From an uncultured Lachnospiraceae bacterium (GTDB lineage Bacteria > Bacillota > Clostridia > Lachnospirales > Lachnospiraceae), in assembly GCA_947628955.1 (NCBI GenBank), contig CANRBX010000007.1, forward strand, positions 1 through 64,000: 64,000 nucleotides of DNA, read 5' to 3'. The position numbers were made by a program, and so were the translations under genes. Below, in pieces: positions 54,490-63,460 of this stretch (positions are counted from its first letter, which is position 1; the number at the start of each line of letters is the position of its first letter). The notes under the pieces are model-generated. The model was given only the letters and a program-made list of their open reading frames with translations. It did not search any database and was not told the origin of the DNA.

Positions 54490-54534
54490 CTTTCTACCTC
54501 TCTTTCTTTAAAGCTTGTTGTTATATACATTTTG

Positions 54535-54540
54535 ATTATA
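54535..54540 (-). promoter_or_regulatory. -10 box for the binding protein-permease-GH127 unit
   Basis: Minus strand TATAAT, 46 bases before the ATG, lacks a recognisable -35. This is consistent with activation by the adjacent AraC-type response regulator. The gap 54490-54591 shows no obvious operator repeat. Confidence 0.45.
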
Positions 54541-54591
54541 TTGCAGAATTTTCAAATTATCTATTGGACTTTTCTGTAATTATTGGACAAA

Positions 54592-56433
54592 TCAACTGCT
54601 TTTTCTTTTATTTATCTCATATGGTATTATTATCTGTACTTTTGTTCCGATGGACTGCTGAGAATCGACAGAAAACCTGCACGCATCCCCATAGAGCAGT
54701 CTCAGGCGTTCCCGGACGCTCGCAATCCCGATATGTCCTTCCCGGCAGTCCGCATGCAGAACACGGTCAAGCTTCTCCCGGCTCATTCCGCAGCCGTTGT
54801 CCTCTATTTCCATACATACCTCATCTGCCTCACGATAAACGCAGATCTTCAGGATCCCGTCAGACTGCCCCGCGCAGAATCCGTGCAGGACCGAATTTTC
54901 GAGAAGAGGCTGCAGGATCATCTTGGGGATCAGGCAGTCCATAAGACCCTCGTCAATGTCAAACTCTGTCTGGAAAATATCATGGTAGCGCTGCTCCATG
55001 ATATACAGATAATTGGAGATCCAGCCAAGCTCATCCTCCAGCGTCCCTTTCTCTCCCCTGTTCTTCACCGTATACTGCAGCATTTCAGACAGGCTGACGA
55101 TCATCTCCGAGGTTTCCTCGTCTTCATTCTTCAGTGCGAGAAGGTTGATCGTATTCAGTGTATTATACAGAAAATGCGGATTGATCTGCATCGACAGCGC
55201 ACTCAGCTGCGTCTCCTTTTCCCGCAGCGTGACCTCATAATTTTCGTGGATCAGCTTGCTGATCTCCCGCTCCATACGGTTGAAGCTCTCCGTCAGGGTC
55301 TTAAACTGTTTCTGCCGGGGAACCGGCGTGTTGGCGCTGAAATCCCCGGTCGCCACGCGCTCGGAGGCCTGTACCAGCATCCGGATCGGCCTGAATATAT
55401 TTCTCGGAAGAATGACCGCGATAATGACCGCCAGTGCGATCAGGACAACGATGAACACCTGCAGCAGACGCCTGGTCTGCGCGACCGCGTCGTCTACAAG
55501 CACATGCATCGGTACAAGCGCAAAAGAAAAGAACCCCTGCGACTCCAGCGTATCGTAGCACAGCAGGTATTCCTCCCCCTGAAATTTTCTGCTGACAAAG
55601 CCCGAGTCCCCGTAATACCGGAAAATCTCCGGGTCAAGCTCTGTACTGATCGGAAACGTATCATTGTCGGAGGAAATAACCACTCCGTCCGCATTGGCAA
55701 TCCCATACCGGCTGCCTGCAAAGCTGATACTGTCCCTGTAGAGATCGCGGATACTGCTTTCCTTCACATGGACCACCAGAACCAGCGGCTCAACTGTCTT
55801 CGGAAGCACATAGTACGAGCCTTCATAGGAATACTGGAAGTGCATCTCGCGCAGCATGGTAAACAGGTAGCGGAAATCATAATCTCCCTTATTTTTCAGA
55901 AACTCCGACTGAATGCTCTCCCCATAGTCATATCCCGCAAGCCACAGCGGATAGCCGCCCGCTTTATGCGCAGCCTCATTCCAGCCGGCGCGCTCCACAG
56001 CCGCGGCCGTACTCTGAATATCCTCGTTCGACGGCCCGAAAAGCCAGCCGTCGTAATACAGATAGTATTCAAAAACCTCATCCTGGCTGCTGAACTGCCG
56101 GGCAAGCTCACTTGTGAGCAGCCTGTCCGCCCGCATATAGTCGGCCACCGAGTAGCCGCCGATCTTTGAGAAAATCTCATAATAGGAGTCATTGTACAGC
56201 ATCTGCCCCGAATCCTCCTCGATATTCTCCATCAGGATATCCAGCATCCTGTTATTCATCTCCACGACGGAGTGTGTGCTTGCACAGACATCTTCGACAA
56301 GGCTGTCCTCATACAGGTACTCCATGGCCTCCTTGATGAGAAGCAGCGGGATAAGAGCGAACAGGATCAGCAGGGCACCGATTATATTAGAAAAACTGAC
56401 CGACAGAATACGCTCAGAGATCTTTTTCCACAT
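54592..56433 (-). CDS. YesM-type sensor histidine kinase
   Basis: 613 residues from ATG 56433, with AAGGAG seven bases upstream. The first membrane helix is at about 15-38 (NIIGALLILFALIPLLLI), followed by a large extracellular sensor (Cache-like, about 40-315). A second helix (LLQVFIVVLIALAVIIAVIL), a HAMP segment with PIRMLVQASERVATGDFSAN, then the HisKA_7TM-type phosphoacceptor in INPHFLYNTLNTINLL near 418 follow. The HATPase_c end has IEDNGCGMSREKL and GIASVRERLRLLYG. Such kinases pair with AraC-type response regulators to control sugar ABC operons. The start overlaps the regulator stop by 20 bases. Confidence 0.94.
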   Translation of the reverse strand: MWKKISERILSVSFSNIIGALLILFALIPLLLIKEAMEYLYEDSLVEDVCASTHSVVEMNNRMLDILMENIEEDSGQMLYNDSYYEIFSKIGGYSVADYMRADRLLTSELARQFSSQDEVFEYYLYYDGWLFGPSNEDIQSTAAAVERAGWNEAAHKAGGYPLWLAGYDYGESIQSEFLKNKGDYDFRYLFTMLREMHFQYSYEGSYYVLPKTVEPLVLVVHVKESSIRDLYRDSISFAGSRYGIANADGVVISSDNDTFPISTELDPEIFRYYGDSGFVSRKFQGEEYLLCYDTLESQGFFSFALVPMHVLVDDAVAQTRRLLQVFIVVLIALAVIIAVILPRNIFRPIRMLVQASERVATGDFSANTPVPRQKQFKTLTESFNRMEREISKLIHENYEVTLREKETQLSALSMQINPHFLYNTLNTINLLALKNEDEETSEMIVSLSEMLQYTVKNRGEKGTLEDELGWISNYLYIMEQRYHDIFQTEFDIDEGLMDCLIPKMILQPLLENSVLHGFCAGQSDGILKICVYREADEVCMEIEDNGCGMSREKLDRVLHADCREGHIGIASVRERLRLLYGDACRFSVDSQQSIGTKVQIIIPYEINKRKSS

Positions 56434-58021
56434 TGACGTGCTCCTTTCTGTACTGCTCCGGAGACATCGCAAAATACCGCCGGAAAACGCGGTTGAAATA
56501 ACTGCTGTCATGAAAACCGCACTGTTTCATGATATCGATCACCTTGCTGCCCGAATGCAGCAGCAGATGCCGCGCCTCTTCAAGCCGCAGAGAGAGCAGA
56601 TATTCCACATAGGTTCTGCCTGTTTTTTTCTTGATCTGAGCGGAGAGATAGCCCGATGAGAAATGTGTGATCTCAGAAAGACGCTGCAGGGAAAGGTCTT
56701 CTCTGTAATGCCTCTTGATATAGAGAACGATTTCTTCTACCGTGTCAGGCGCCTCGGACTCCTGCCCGTAACACGCACATCCCTGTGCCAGCAGGCAGCG
56801 CGAGATCTCGAACAGCTTCCCGCAGGAATCACATTTCCCGTACTGGTCATACGCCTCGTTGATAAGGCTGTCATATTCTGCGCGCGGCACAATCCCTTCC
56901 AGTTCACTCAGGATGCGCACGACCATGGACGAGACTGTGTGCTTCACTTTAAACGCTGAAGAAAACGGCGGCGCACAATATATTTTCTCCGCCGCCGAAA
57001 GCCTTTCTTCCACTGAAGAAATATCTCCCTGACAGACATATTTCCGGAGTTCGCGCTCCAGCTCCGGCAGGGAGCGTCCCGGCTGATTCAGGTTTTCCCT
57101 GTACTCCTCCCAGCGGAAAATGTCTCCCTCCGCTGAATCTGCAGTAAAAAAAGAGAAGGAGAGCATTTCCTCCGCCTGCGCCGCGGCCCCGCGGATCTGG
57201 TCCAGAAGCTGTCCGCATGTCTCTGATACACCGCACCAGAAAACAATCCCCTGTTTTTTGCATTCTGCCTGCAGCTCCCACAGGATCCGTACGCAGTCCT
57301 CATCGGAAAAACCGGGCGCAAGCAGGAGAAGACGTTCCATCCGGCGGTCAAGGCCTTTCCCGTGCGGAACAGGATAAGCGCCGTCAAAACGCTCCGCAAG
57401 CAGCGGAGCCAGGCCCGCATGCCGTATCCCCCGCCCTTTGCCGTCTGTCCGCTCTCCCGTCCTCCAGCGGAAAGCGAGAACCGTCCCCTGCCGGCACAGG
57501 TCTTCGTATACACTTCCCTCCAGTGCATCCGCAGATATCTGGCCGCGGATGAGCATCGCCAGCCGCTCTCTCCCGGAATCCCGGTGATAAAGCCTTGCGA
57601 TCTGTTCATTGTAGGATCTCTGAAGCTCCTGTTCCGTCTCTTCTTTTATCTTTGCATTGATCTTTTCCAGGATCGAGCTGACCGCCTCCACCCGGAACGG
57701 CTTTACCAGATAATCAAATACTCCGAAAAGAAGGGCGTTTCTCGCATACTCAAATTTCTGATAGGCACTGATCAGTACGATCTTCACCGCCGGATATTCA
57801 GACGCAACCTTCTCGATCAGCTCCATCCCGTCCATGACCGGCATGCGGATATCCGTGATCAGCACATCCACCGCCGTCTCTTCCAGCAGCGCAAGCACTT
57901 CCGAACCGTTCACACAGGAAAACACACTCGCTTCCGGAACGATCCCGGCCAGAAGCTGGGAGAGAATCTCCAGCTGCATTGGTTCGTCGTCAGCGACGGC
58001 AATCGCTTTAATGTAGTCCAT
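56414..58021 (-). CDS. YesN-type response regulator with AraC DNA-binding domain
   Basis: 535 residues from ATG 58021, with AAGGAGG upstream. The receiver domain is at 1-about 120 (IAVADDEPMQLEILSQLLAG; phosphoacceptor in VLITDIRMPVMDG; LISAYQKFEYARNAL; VDYLVKPF-like FDYLVKPFRVEAV). A variable middle with a Cys/Gln-rich region precedes the AraC-type HTH pair at about 430-535 (LSLQRLSEITHFSSGYLSAQ, RLEEARHLLLHSGSKVIDIM, CGFHDSSYFNRVFRRYFAMS). It likely activates the ABC-GH127 unit to its left. It has its own promoter and is co-transcribed with the kinase. Confidence 0.94.
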   Translation of the reverse strand: MDYIKAIAVADDEPMQLEILSQLLAGIVPEASVFSCVNGSEVLALLEETAVDVLITDIRMPVMDGMELIEKVASEYPAVKIVLISAYQKFEYARNALLFGVFDYLVKPFRVEAVSSILEKINAKIKEETEQELQRSYNEQIARLYHRDSGRERLAMLIRGQISADALEGSVYEDLCRQGTVLAFRWRTGERTDGKGRGIRHAGLAPLLAERFDGAYPVPHGKGLDRRMERLLLLAPGFSDEDCVRILWELQAECKKQGIVFWCGVSETCGQLLDQIRGAAAQAEEMLSFSFFTADSAEGDIFRWEEYRENLNQPGRSLPELERELRKYVCQGDISSVEERLSAAEKIYCAPPFSSAFKVKHTVSSMVVRILSELEGIVPRAEYDSLINEAYDQYGKCDSCGKLFEISRCLLAQGCACYGQESEAPDTVEEIVLYIKRHYREDLSLQRLSEITHFSSGYLSAQIKKKTGRTYVEYLLSLRLEEARHLLLHSGSKVIDIMKQCGFHDSSYFNRVFRRYFAMSPEQYRKEHVNVEKDL

Positions 58022-58052
58022 CCGGATCCTCCTTTTCTGGGTTTATATTTCT

Positions 58053-58081
58053 ATTTTAAGGGTAAATGTGCTGCATTTCAA
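58053..58081 (-). promoter_or_regulatory. sigma-A promoter for the two-component genes
   Basis: Minus strand TTGAAA (58081-58076), 17-base spacer, TAAAAT (58058-58053), 32 bases before the ATG at 58021. Confidence 0.78.
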
Positions 58082-58112
58082 CCACACCGAAAGTGAATTT
58101 TACAGATAAATG

Positions 58113-58349
58113 TTCCGCCCATACGCAAAAGTGCAAATACGACCCCTCGCAAATAAATTTGCCGGGGCCGCGGACTTTCGTTTCGCCATGCACGCCGCAG
58201 ACCGCCTTCTCTCTTCGTTCGAAGGCTCTTCGCTGCTTCGCAGCTCCTGTCTGCGGCTGTATGGGCGTTCCGCCCATACACAAAATCGGAGGCGCAGCCC
58301 TTTGCAAATAAATTTGCGCGGGACTGCGCCTCCGATTTTGTGCATGGCG
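58113..58349. repeat. palindromic intergenic element downstream of the deacetylase
   Basis: Two related units, 58113-58192 and 58267-58349, begin GTTCCGCCCATACRCAAAA, share GCAAATAAATTTGC centrally, and end near CATGC. The right unit is a near-perfect palindrome with arms CACAAAATCGGAGGCGCAG and CTGCGCCTCCGATTTTGTG. Between them lie smaller hairpins (ATGGGCG-TTC-CGCCCAT). Placed 12 bases beyond the deacetylase stop, the right palindrome may also act as its terminator. The 339-base gap 58022-58360 contains nothing else besides the two-component promoter. Confidence 0.75.
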
Positions 58350-58360
58350 AAACTGGTGGA

Positions 58361-59809
58361 TCACATCTCAGGGACGGGCGTCGGCCTCGCACTGTCCCAG
58401 ACGCTGCCGACATCGAAAAGATCGCTCAGCATATCCGGATTGTAGTACATCCGGTAGCCGTCGAGGTTGCGGCGGCCCTGCCGCATGAAGGTATCCCCGA
58501 ACTGCACCCAGTACTGGGAGGAATCTACATTGCAGAAAATGTTGAATCCCTGTCCCTTCAGATAGGTGAATAATTCATTGTCACTCGTGTAGGGCCGCCA
58601 GTCCCCGATATCGGCCCCAAATGCAAAGATGATCACATCCGTGCTGCCGACTACCGACGCTACGTTGTCCAGCCAGCGCTGCGTATCCTTCATGAGGTTG
58701 TCGATCCCGGCTTCGGTCGGGGAAATGTGTCCCCAGGTATGGCTTGCAAATTCCCATCCGTCCTTTTTCATCGCCTCGGCGACCGCCCTGGCCTGATCTA
58801 CTTCATTCTGCCACGCGGCTTCATCAAAGTCCGGATGCGCGTCAAAGAATCTCTGCTGGTATTCCGTGACGCGGCCTGCCTCCTTTGTCCGGTAGACTTC
58901 ATCCGTGCGGTACCCAAGCACGCCCTCATACCCGGTCAGCGCAATGATCCCCTTGTGTCCGCGGTAGGAGAAATCCGGATGCGCGTCCACAAACGTGTCG
59001 ATCCAGGGCACCAGGTCGTAATCCCCGACCGAGATGCTGCCGTCGTCTTCTGCGTAGGTATTCTTCACATCGCCGTTCTCGTCAAGGATCAGCTTCTGGG
59101 CAAATCCGTCTCCGTCCATATAATGGTAATAGCTCACATCGTCCTGGGAGAGGACGAACGGCTTTTTGCCCGGGGGAAGCCGGATCTCCCCTCTCGACAC
59201 TGTGCCGTCGCTGTTCACGGTGCACATATCATGCAGGCTCACCATCACATAGCCTTTTTCATACATGGACTGCATGATCCCCGCGAACTCGCTCATCGTC
59301 GTCATCACCTGATTATAGCCGGCCTCGTTTATATCGCCGTCAAAGGCTTTTGCCGTATCCTTCACCATCGTGTGGAAAAACACATGCGTGATCTGGTCCA
59401 GCGGATAGGCAGTACAGCTCTCCTTCGAAGCCTGGTAGCCGGCCACCGCGTTCTGAAGCGTCTGGCTGCCCGTATAGCTCTCTGACGACTTCAGGTATGC
59501 GATAGCGTTGTCATAGTCATACTGCATCGCCATATAGTCCGATACCGCAAGCAGATTCTTCTCGTCTGCGGCGGAGCTTCCCTGTTCCTCCGCGCTCTTT
59601 CCCTGCCGCGCTGCGAGAATCTGCTCCGCCAGATCCTGCGGCTTTCTCCTGTTTTTCCCCGTCAGCTGCGGGATAACCGCCTCTCTGACCAGCACCACGA
59701 TCAGGGCGATGGTGATCAGCACCAGAAGGGAGATAATGCACTTGATGATCAGCTCATTTTTCCTTCTCCGGCCCCTTTTTTTCAGCAGCTTCAAATCCCT
59801 TTCATCCAT
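58361..59809 (-). CDS. membrane-anchored polysaccharide deacetylase-like protein
   Basis: 482 residues. The cytoplasmic N-terminus is basic (LKLLKKRGRRRK), and one membrane helix follows at about 18-42 (IIKCIISLLVLITIALIVVL). The NodB-like extracellular domain has VLSQDDVSYYHYMDG near 222 as the motif-1 position (Asp-Asp). FASHTWGH near 356 is the zinc-binding His-x-x-x-His motif. About 100 extra residues lie between these motifs, including GYEGVLGYRTDEVY. The enzyme probably removes acetyl groups from an extracellular glycan such as peptidoglycan or the local polysaccharide. It is a paralogue of the next gene. Confidence 0.85.
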   Translation of the reverse strand: MDERDLKLLKKRGRRRKNELIIKCIISLLVLITIALIVVLVREAVIPQLTGKNRRKPQDLAEQILAARQGKSAEEQGSSAADEKNLLAVSDYMAMQYDYDNAIAYLKSSESYTGSQTLQNAVAGYQASKESCTAYPLDQITHVFFHTMVKDTAKAFDGDINEAGYNQVMTTMSEFAGIMQSMYEKGYVMVSLHDMCTVNSDGTVSRGEIRLPPGKKPFVLSQDDVSYYHYMDGDGFAQKLILDENGDVKNTYAEDDGSISVGDYDLVPWIDTFVDAHPDFSYRGHKGIIALTGYEGVLGYRTDEVYRTKEAGRVTEYQQRFFDAHPDFDEAAWQNEVDQARAVAEAMKKDGWEFASHTWGHISPTEAGIDNLMKDTQRWLDNVASVVGSTDVIIFAFGADIGDWRPYTSDNELFTYLKGQGFNIFCNVDSSQYWVQFGDTFMRQGRRNLDGYRMYYNPDMLSDLFDVGSVWDSARPTPVPEM

Positions 59810-59943
59810 AAATCCCTTTTATACTCCTCCAAGTTTTGCCGGCCTGTGTATCCGGCATCCGTTTTCCCTGAAAATGCCCCCTGTATTTTAAAATAAGCAA
59901 GTACCCATATTTCACAAAAAAATGAGCGGATTGCGAATGTTTT

Positions 59944-59981
59944 CATCGATTTTGAAAGTGCACAGCACGGAAAAATCGATG
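59944..59981. repeat. inverted repeat between the two deacetylase genes
   Basis: CATCGATTTT (59944-59953) and AAAATCGATG (59972-59981) form a perfect 10-pair stem with an 18-base spacer. It could end the transcript from the upstream deacetylase, although no run of T follows on the minus strand. The rest of the gap (59810-60009) shows no certain promoter. Confidence 0.45.
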
Positions 59982-60009
59982 GCAGAATCATTTAGGCCCC
60001 GCCGGCGCT

Positions 60010-62040
60010 TCAAAGCTGCGGCACCGACTCCGGTCTGAGCGGATCCCACGCCTGGGCCGCGTCAAACAGGTCGCTCAGCAGCTCCGGATTGTGGTACATG
60101 CGATAGCCGCTGATGTCCCTCCTGGACTGCCGGACGTAATCCGTCCCCACCTGCAGCCAGTGCTTCGCCGAGTCTACGCCGCAGAAATAATCGAAGCCGC
60201 TCTGCTTCAGATAATTGAACCGGTCGCCGGAGTAGGACTCTGCTCCCCGGATGTCCCCTCCTGCCGCATAGATCAGGACGTTCGTCTCACCGACCAGCGG
60301 CTCTACCCAGTCCGTCCACCGATCTGTATCCCGCACGAACTGGTCGTAGTTGACCCCGTTCGTCTCGTTCATATTCTGATGGCCCCAGGTGTGGCTCGCG
60401 AACCTCCATCCGTTTGCCTTCATGGCCTCGGCCACCTTCTTTGCCTCTTCGCACTCGCGGTCAAACGCCGCCTCGTCAAACCCGCCCGGATAAGAGTCAA
60501 AAAATCTCTGCTGGAAATCTGTGACCCGTCCGGCTTCCTTTGTCTTGTACACCTCATCGGTGCGGTATCCGAGGATCCCCTCATAACCGGTCAGCGCAAT
60601 ATAGCCCTTCTCTCCGTGATAAGCAAAATCCGGATGCTGCTCTACAAAGCGGTCGATCAGCGGAACCAGATCATAGTCTCCGACCGACACGCTCCCGTCG
60701 TCCTCGATATATTCGTTTTTGACATCGCCGTTCTCATCCACGATCAGCCGGCTGGCAAATCCATTTCCCTCCATGCTGTGGTAATAATTCACATCGTCCT
60801 GCGACAGCACAAACGGGATCTTCCCCGGCGGAAGCAGGATGTCGCGCGTGCCAAATGTGCTGTTTCCATCGGAATCCTCCGTCTCCGGCGCAAATTCGTC
60901 CAGAAAAACCATCACATAGCCGCGGTCATACATCTGCTGAATGATGCTGTTAAATTCGTGCTCTGTCACCATATTCTGATTGTAGCTGTCCGCATACTGG
61001 TCTCCGTCAAATGCCCTGCCGGCATCATGGATCAGCGTCTGGAAAAAAATATGTGTCACATCCGCTGCGGCATACGGCACGCAGGATGCTTTCTGCTGTT
61101 CAAATTCGTCCACGGCCGCCCGGTACTGTCCGTTTTCCTCATAGCCCTCCGCAGACTTCAGAAGTCCGATCGCGCCGTCATAATCGTACTGCACGGCCCT
61201 GAATTTCGCCTGCTCCAGAAGCTCTTCCCCTGAGAGCGCCGTCTGCGCCGGATCCGCAGCACCGCCGTCCGTCACTGTCCCCGCGGCATCCGGGCCTCCC
61301 TGCCCCTGTGACGCGCCGGCTTCCTGCTGCAGCTTCGCCTCCCTGAGCGCCTCCATGCGCTCCTGTCCTGTCTGCTTTGTCCCATGTCCGAGCACTACTT
61401 CATATATGAGTGCCCCGATCAGCAGCACGATCAGAACAGCGAGGGCCACTCCCAGAGCCTGCATTTTCATCAGATTCTCCTGCTCCCGCTTTCGCTTTGT
61501 CACGGGGTTCAGGCGCTCCGAGACGCGGGCGCGCAGCTGCTTTCCCAGCCCGGAGGGCTGCTCCGTATTCTGCGACGGATTCTCCTGCGGCCTCTCCGGC
61601 TGACCCGCCTGATGCAGGTTCTCCTGCGGTTCCTCCGGCTGACCCGCATTCTGTACCGGCTTTTGCACATTTTCAGACGGTTTTCCCCCAGTCATTGACT
61701 GTATCCTGCTCTGCACACTTTTCTGCAGCTTCTCCGGCTGACCCGCCTGACGCAGGCCCTCCTGCAGCTTCTCCGGCTGACTCGCATTCTGTACCGGCTT
61801 TTGCACATTTTCAGACGGTTTTCCCCCAGTCATTGACTGTATCTTGCTCTGCACACTTTTCTGCGGTTCCTCCGGCTGACCCGCCTGACGCAGATTCTCC
61901 TGCGGTTCCTCCGGTGCGGTCTGGCCGGCTCCTGCCGGATCCTGCCCGGCCGGACGGCCGCCCTCTGTCCTCTTTCTCCGGCCCGTAATCTCCCCGGTAT
62001 AAATCTGCGGCTGTCTGAATTTTTTTACAGGCTTATCCAT
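60010..62040 (-). CDS. membrane-anchored polysaccharide deacetylase-like protein with repeat tail
   Basis: 676 residues. A long cytoplasmic tail of about 200 residues is rich in Gln, Pro, Glu and Lys and contains two near-identical 46-residue repeats (SMTGGKPSENVQKPVQ). One membrane helix lies near 195-220 (ALGVALAVLIVLLIGALIY). The extracellular domain parallels the neighbour: FVLSQDDVNYYHSMEG near 414, GYEGILGYRTDEVYKTKEAG, and FASHTWGHQNMN near 550. The paralogues share roughly half their residues in this domain by eye but have unrelated tails. It has its own promoter, with a weak ribosome site (GGGGGCAGGGC). Confidence 0.83.
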   Translation of the reverse strand: MDKPVKKFRQPQIYTGEITGRRKRTEGGRPAGQDPAGAGQTAPEEPQENLRQAGQPEEPQKSVQSKIQSMTGGKPSENVQKPVQNASQPEKLQEGLRQAGQPEKLQKSVQSRIQSMTGGKPSENVQKPVQNAGQPEEPQENLHQAGQPERPQENPSQNTEQPSGLGKQLRARVSERLNPVTKRKREQENLMKMQALGVALAVLIVLLIGALIYEVVLGHGTKQTGQERMEALREAKLQQEAGASQGQGGPDAAGTVTDGGAADPAQTALSGEELLEQAKFRAVQYDYDGAIGLLKSAEGYEENGQYRAAVDEFEQQKASCVPYAAADVTHIFFQTLIHDAGRAFDGDQYADSYNQNMVTEHEFNSIIQQMYDRGYVMVFLDEFAPETEDSDGNSTFGTRDILLPPGKIPFVLSQDDVNYYHSMEGNGFASRLIVDENGDVKNEYIEDDGSVSVGDYDLVPLIDRFVEQHPDFAYHGEKGYIALTGYEGILGYRTDEVYKTKEAGRVTDFQQRFFDSYPGGFDEAAFDRECEEAKKVAEAMKANGWRFASHTWGHQNMNETNGVNYDQFVRDTDRWTDWVEPLVGETNVLIYAAGGDIRGAESYSGDRFNYLKQSGFDYFCGVDSAKHWLQVGTDYVRQSRRDISGYRMYHNPELLSDLFDAAQAWDPLRPESVPQL
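61646..61921. repeat. 138-bp in-frame direct repeat, two copies
   Basis: The motif GCATTCTGTACCGGCTTTTG starts copies at 61646 and 61784. The copies are nearly identical over 138 bases (46 codons), and partial copies extend toward 61580. They code the cytoplasmic tail of the deacetylase. Confidence 0.88.
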
Positions 62041-62112
62041 TGCCCTGCCCCCGAATTAATTATGTCGCTTCACCCAATATTTCCGGTTTTCCGACATCAT
62101 ATTCATACTCAT

Positions 62113-62141
62113 AGGATAGTTGATTGACCACTTTTTGTCAA
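62113..62141 (-). promoter_or_regulatory. sigma-A promoter for the 60010-62040 deacetylase
   Basis: Minus strand TTGACA (62141-62136), 17-base spacer, TATCCT (62118-62113), leaving a leader of about 65 bases. The gap 62041-62402 otherwise holds the divergent promoter at 62338 and AT-rich sequence repeating TATTCACACTCATATTC-like words with no clear operator. Confidence 0.7.
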
Positions 62142-62337
62142 TCGCCGCGGACGGCGTATTTTCTTAATTTTCGCGTAAGTTATTCCTTACAGGGAGACAA
62201 TTCCGGACGGGGCAGTCCCATCTCTTCCGGCAGCTTCACCCGCTCCGTATTTACACCATATCAGCACCATATTTACAGCGTATTCACACTCATATTCATC
62301 CCCGTATTCACGCTCCGCATTCTTTGCAGATTCGACC

Positions 62338-62366
62338 TTTACTAAAATGAACGGGAATGATAAGAT
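62338..62366 (+). promoter_or_regulatory. sigma-A promoter for the radical SAM gene
   Basis: TTTACT (62338-62343), 17-base spacer, TAAGAT (62361-62366), 36 bases before the ATG at 62403. Confidence 0.65.
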
Positions 62367-62402
62367 ATAGGGTAAAAGAACCGAAAAGGAGTGTCTGCCT
62401 TC

Positions 62403-63359
62403 ATGAAGTGGGACGGTAAACCCTATCACTCTCTCGACTTTGAGATGAAGCGCCGCTTCGGGGAAAAGGTATACCGTCTGACCCTGAACGGCGGTATGAC
62501 ATGTCCCAACCGTGACGGCACGCTCGGCACAAACGGCTGTATCTTCTGCAGCGCCGGCGGCTCCGGGGACTTCGCGGCCAGCCCCCGGCTGTCTGTCAGC
62601 GACCAGATCCGTCAGCAGAAGGCGATGCTTCAGCACAAACGCCCGGTTCAGAAATTTATCGCCTATTTTCAGGCGTACACCAATACATATGCCCCGGCCG
62701 GTTATCTGGAGCGGATCTTTTCGGAGGCCCTCTCGGATCCGGACGTCGTCGCGCTGTCGGTCGCCACAAGGCCGGACTGCCTGCCAGAGGACGTGCTGGC
62801 GCTGCTCGAACGGCTGAACCGGATTAAACCCGTCTGGGTGGAGCTCGGACTGCAGACCATCCACGAGGACACGGCACGGCTGATCCGGCGCGGATACTCC
62901 CTGCCCTGTTTTGAGTGCGCTTCGGAAGCGCTCCGTCAGCGCGGGATTGAAGTCATCGTCCATGTCATCCTCGGCCTTCCGGGGGAGACGCGCGGGCAGA
63001 TGCTGCAGACCGTTGAATGGCTGAACGGAAGCCATATCCGGGGCGTCAAGCTGCAGCTTCTTCACATCCTGAAGGGAACAGATCTCGGCGCATGGTATGA
63101 ATCCCCGCCGCCGGATTTTCCGCCCATCCGTCCCATGGAGATGGACGAATACGTCGATCTGATCGTCGACTGCGTGGAGCGCCTTGATCCGGAAATCGTT
63201 ATCCACCGGCTTACCGGGGACGGCCCCCGCCGGATGCTTCTCGCGCCGCTCTGGAGTACCAACAAGCGTGCCGTACTGAATGCGATCCATGCGGCATTCC
63301 GGATCCGCGGCGCCTGGCAGGGGCGTTGTCTTGCCCTGCCGCAGCAGATTCACATATGA
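62403..63359 (+). CDS. TIGR01212 family radical SAM protein (YhcC-like)
   Basis: 318 residues from ATG 62403 (MKWDGKPYHSLDFEMK), with AAAAGGA 12 bases upstream; a GTG at 62391 abuts the ribosome site. The iron-sulfur cysteines are in CPNRDGTLGTNGCIFC, the extended spacing of this family. SDPDVVALSVATRPDCLP, WVELGLQTIHEDTARLIRRGY and VHVILGLPGETRGQML follow in the Elp3-like order. Relatives are suspected tRNA or rRNA modifying enzymes, but the reaction is not known for all. It is probably co-transcribed with the DUF4364 gene 101 bases on. Confidence 0.93.
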   Translation: MKWDGKPYHSLDFEMKRRFGEKVYRLTLNGGMTCPNRDGTLGTNGCIFCSAGGSGDFAASPRLSVSDQIRQQKAMLQHKRPVQKFIAYFQAYTNTYAPAGYLERIFSEALSDPDVVALSVATRPDCLPEDVLALLERLNRIKPVWVELGLQTIHEDTARLIRRGYSLPCFECASEALRQRGIEVIVHVILGLPGETRGQMLQTVEWLNGSHIRGVKLQLLHILKGTDLGAWYESPPPDFPPIRPMEMDEYVDLIVDCVERLDPEIVIHRLTGDGPRRMLLAPLWSTNKRAVLNAIHAAFRIRGAWQGRCLALPQQIHI

Positions 63360-63460
63360 AAACCTGCGTCTCTCATGCACAGCCGGGCCGCCAGGAAAAT
63401 CTTCCCTTTGCCCTGCCGCATAAAGACCGCGCTTTTACAATAAAAAGGAGGACCTGCAAC

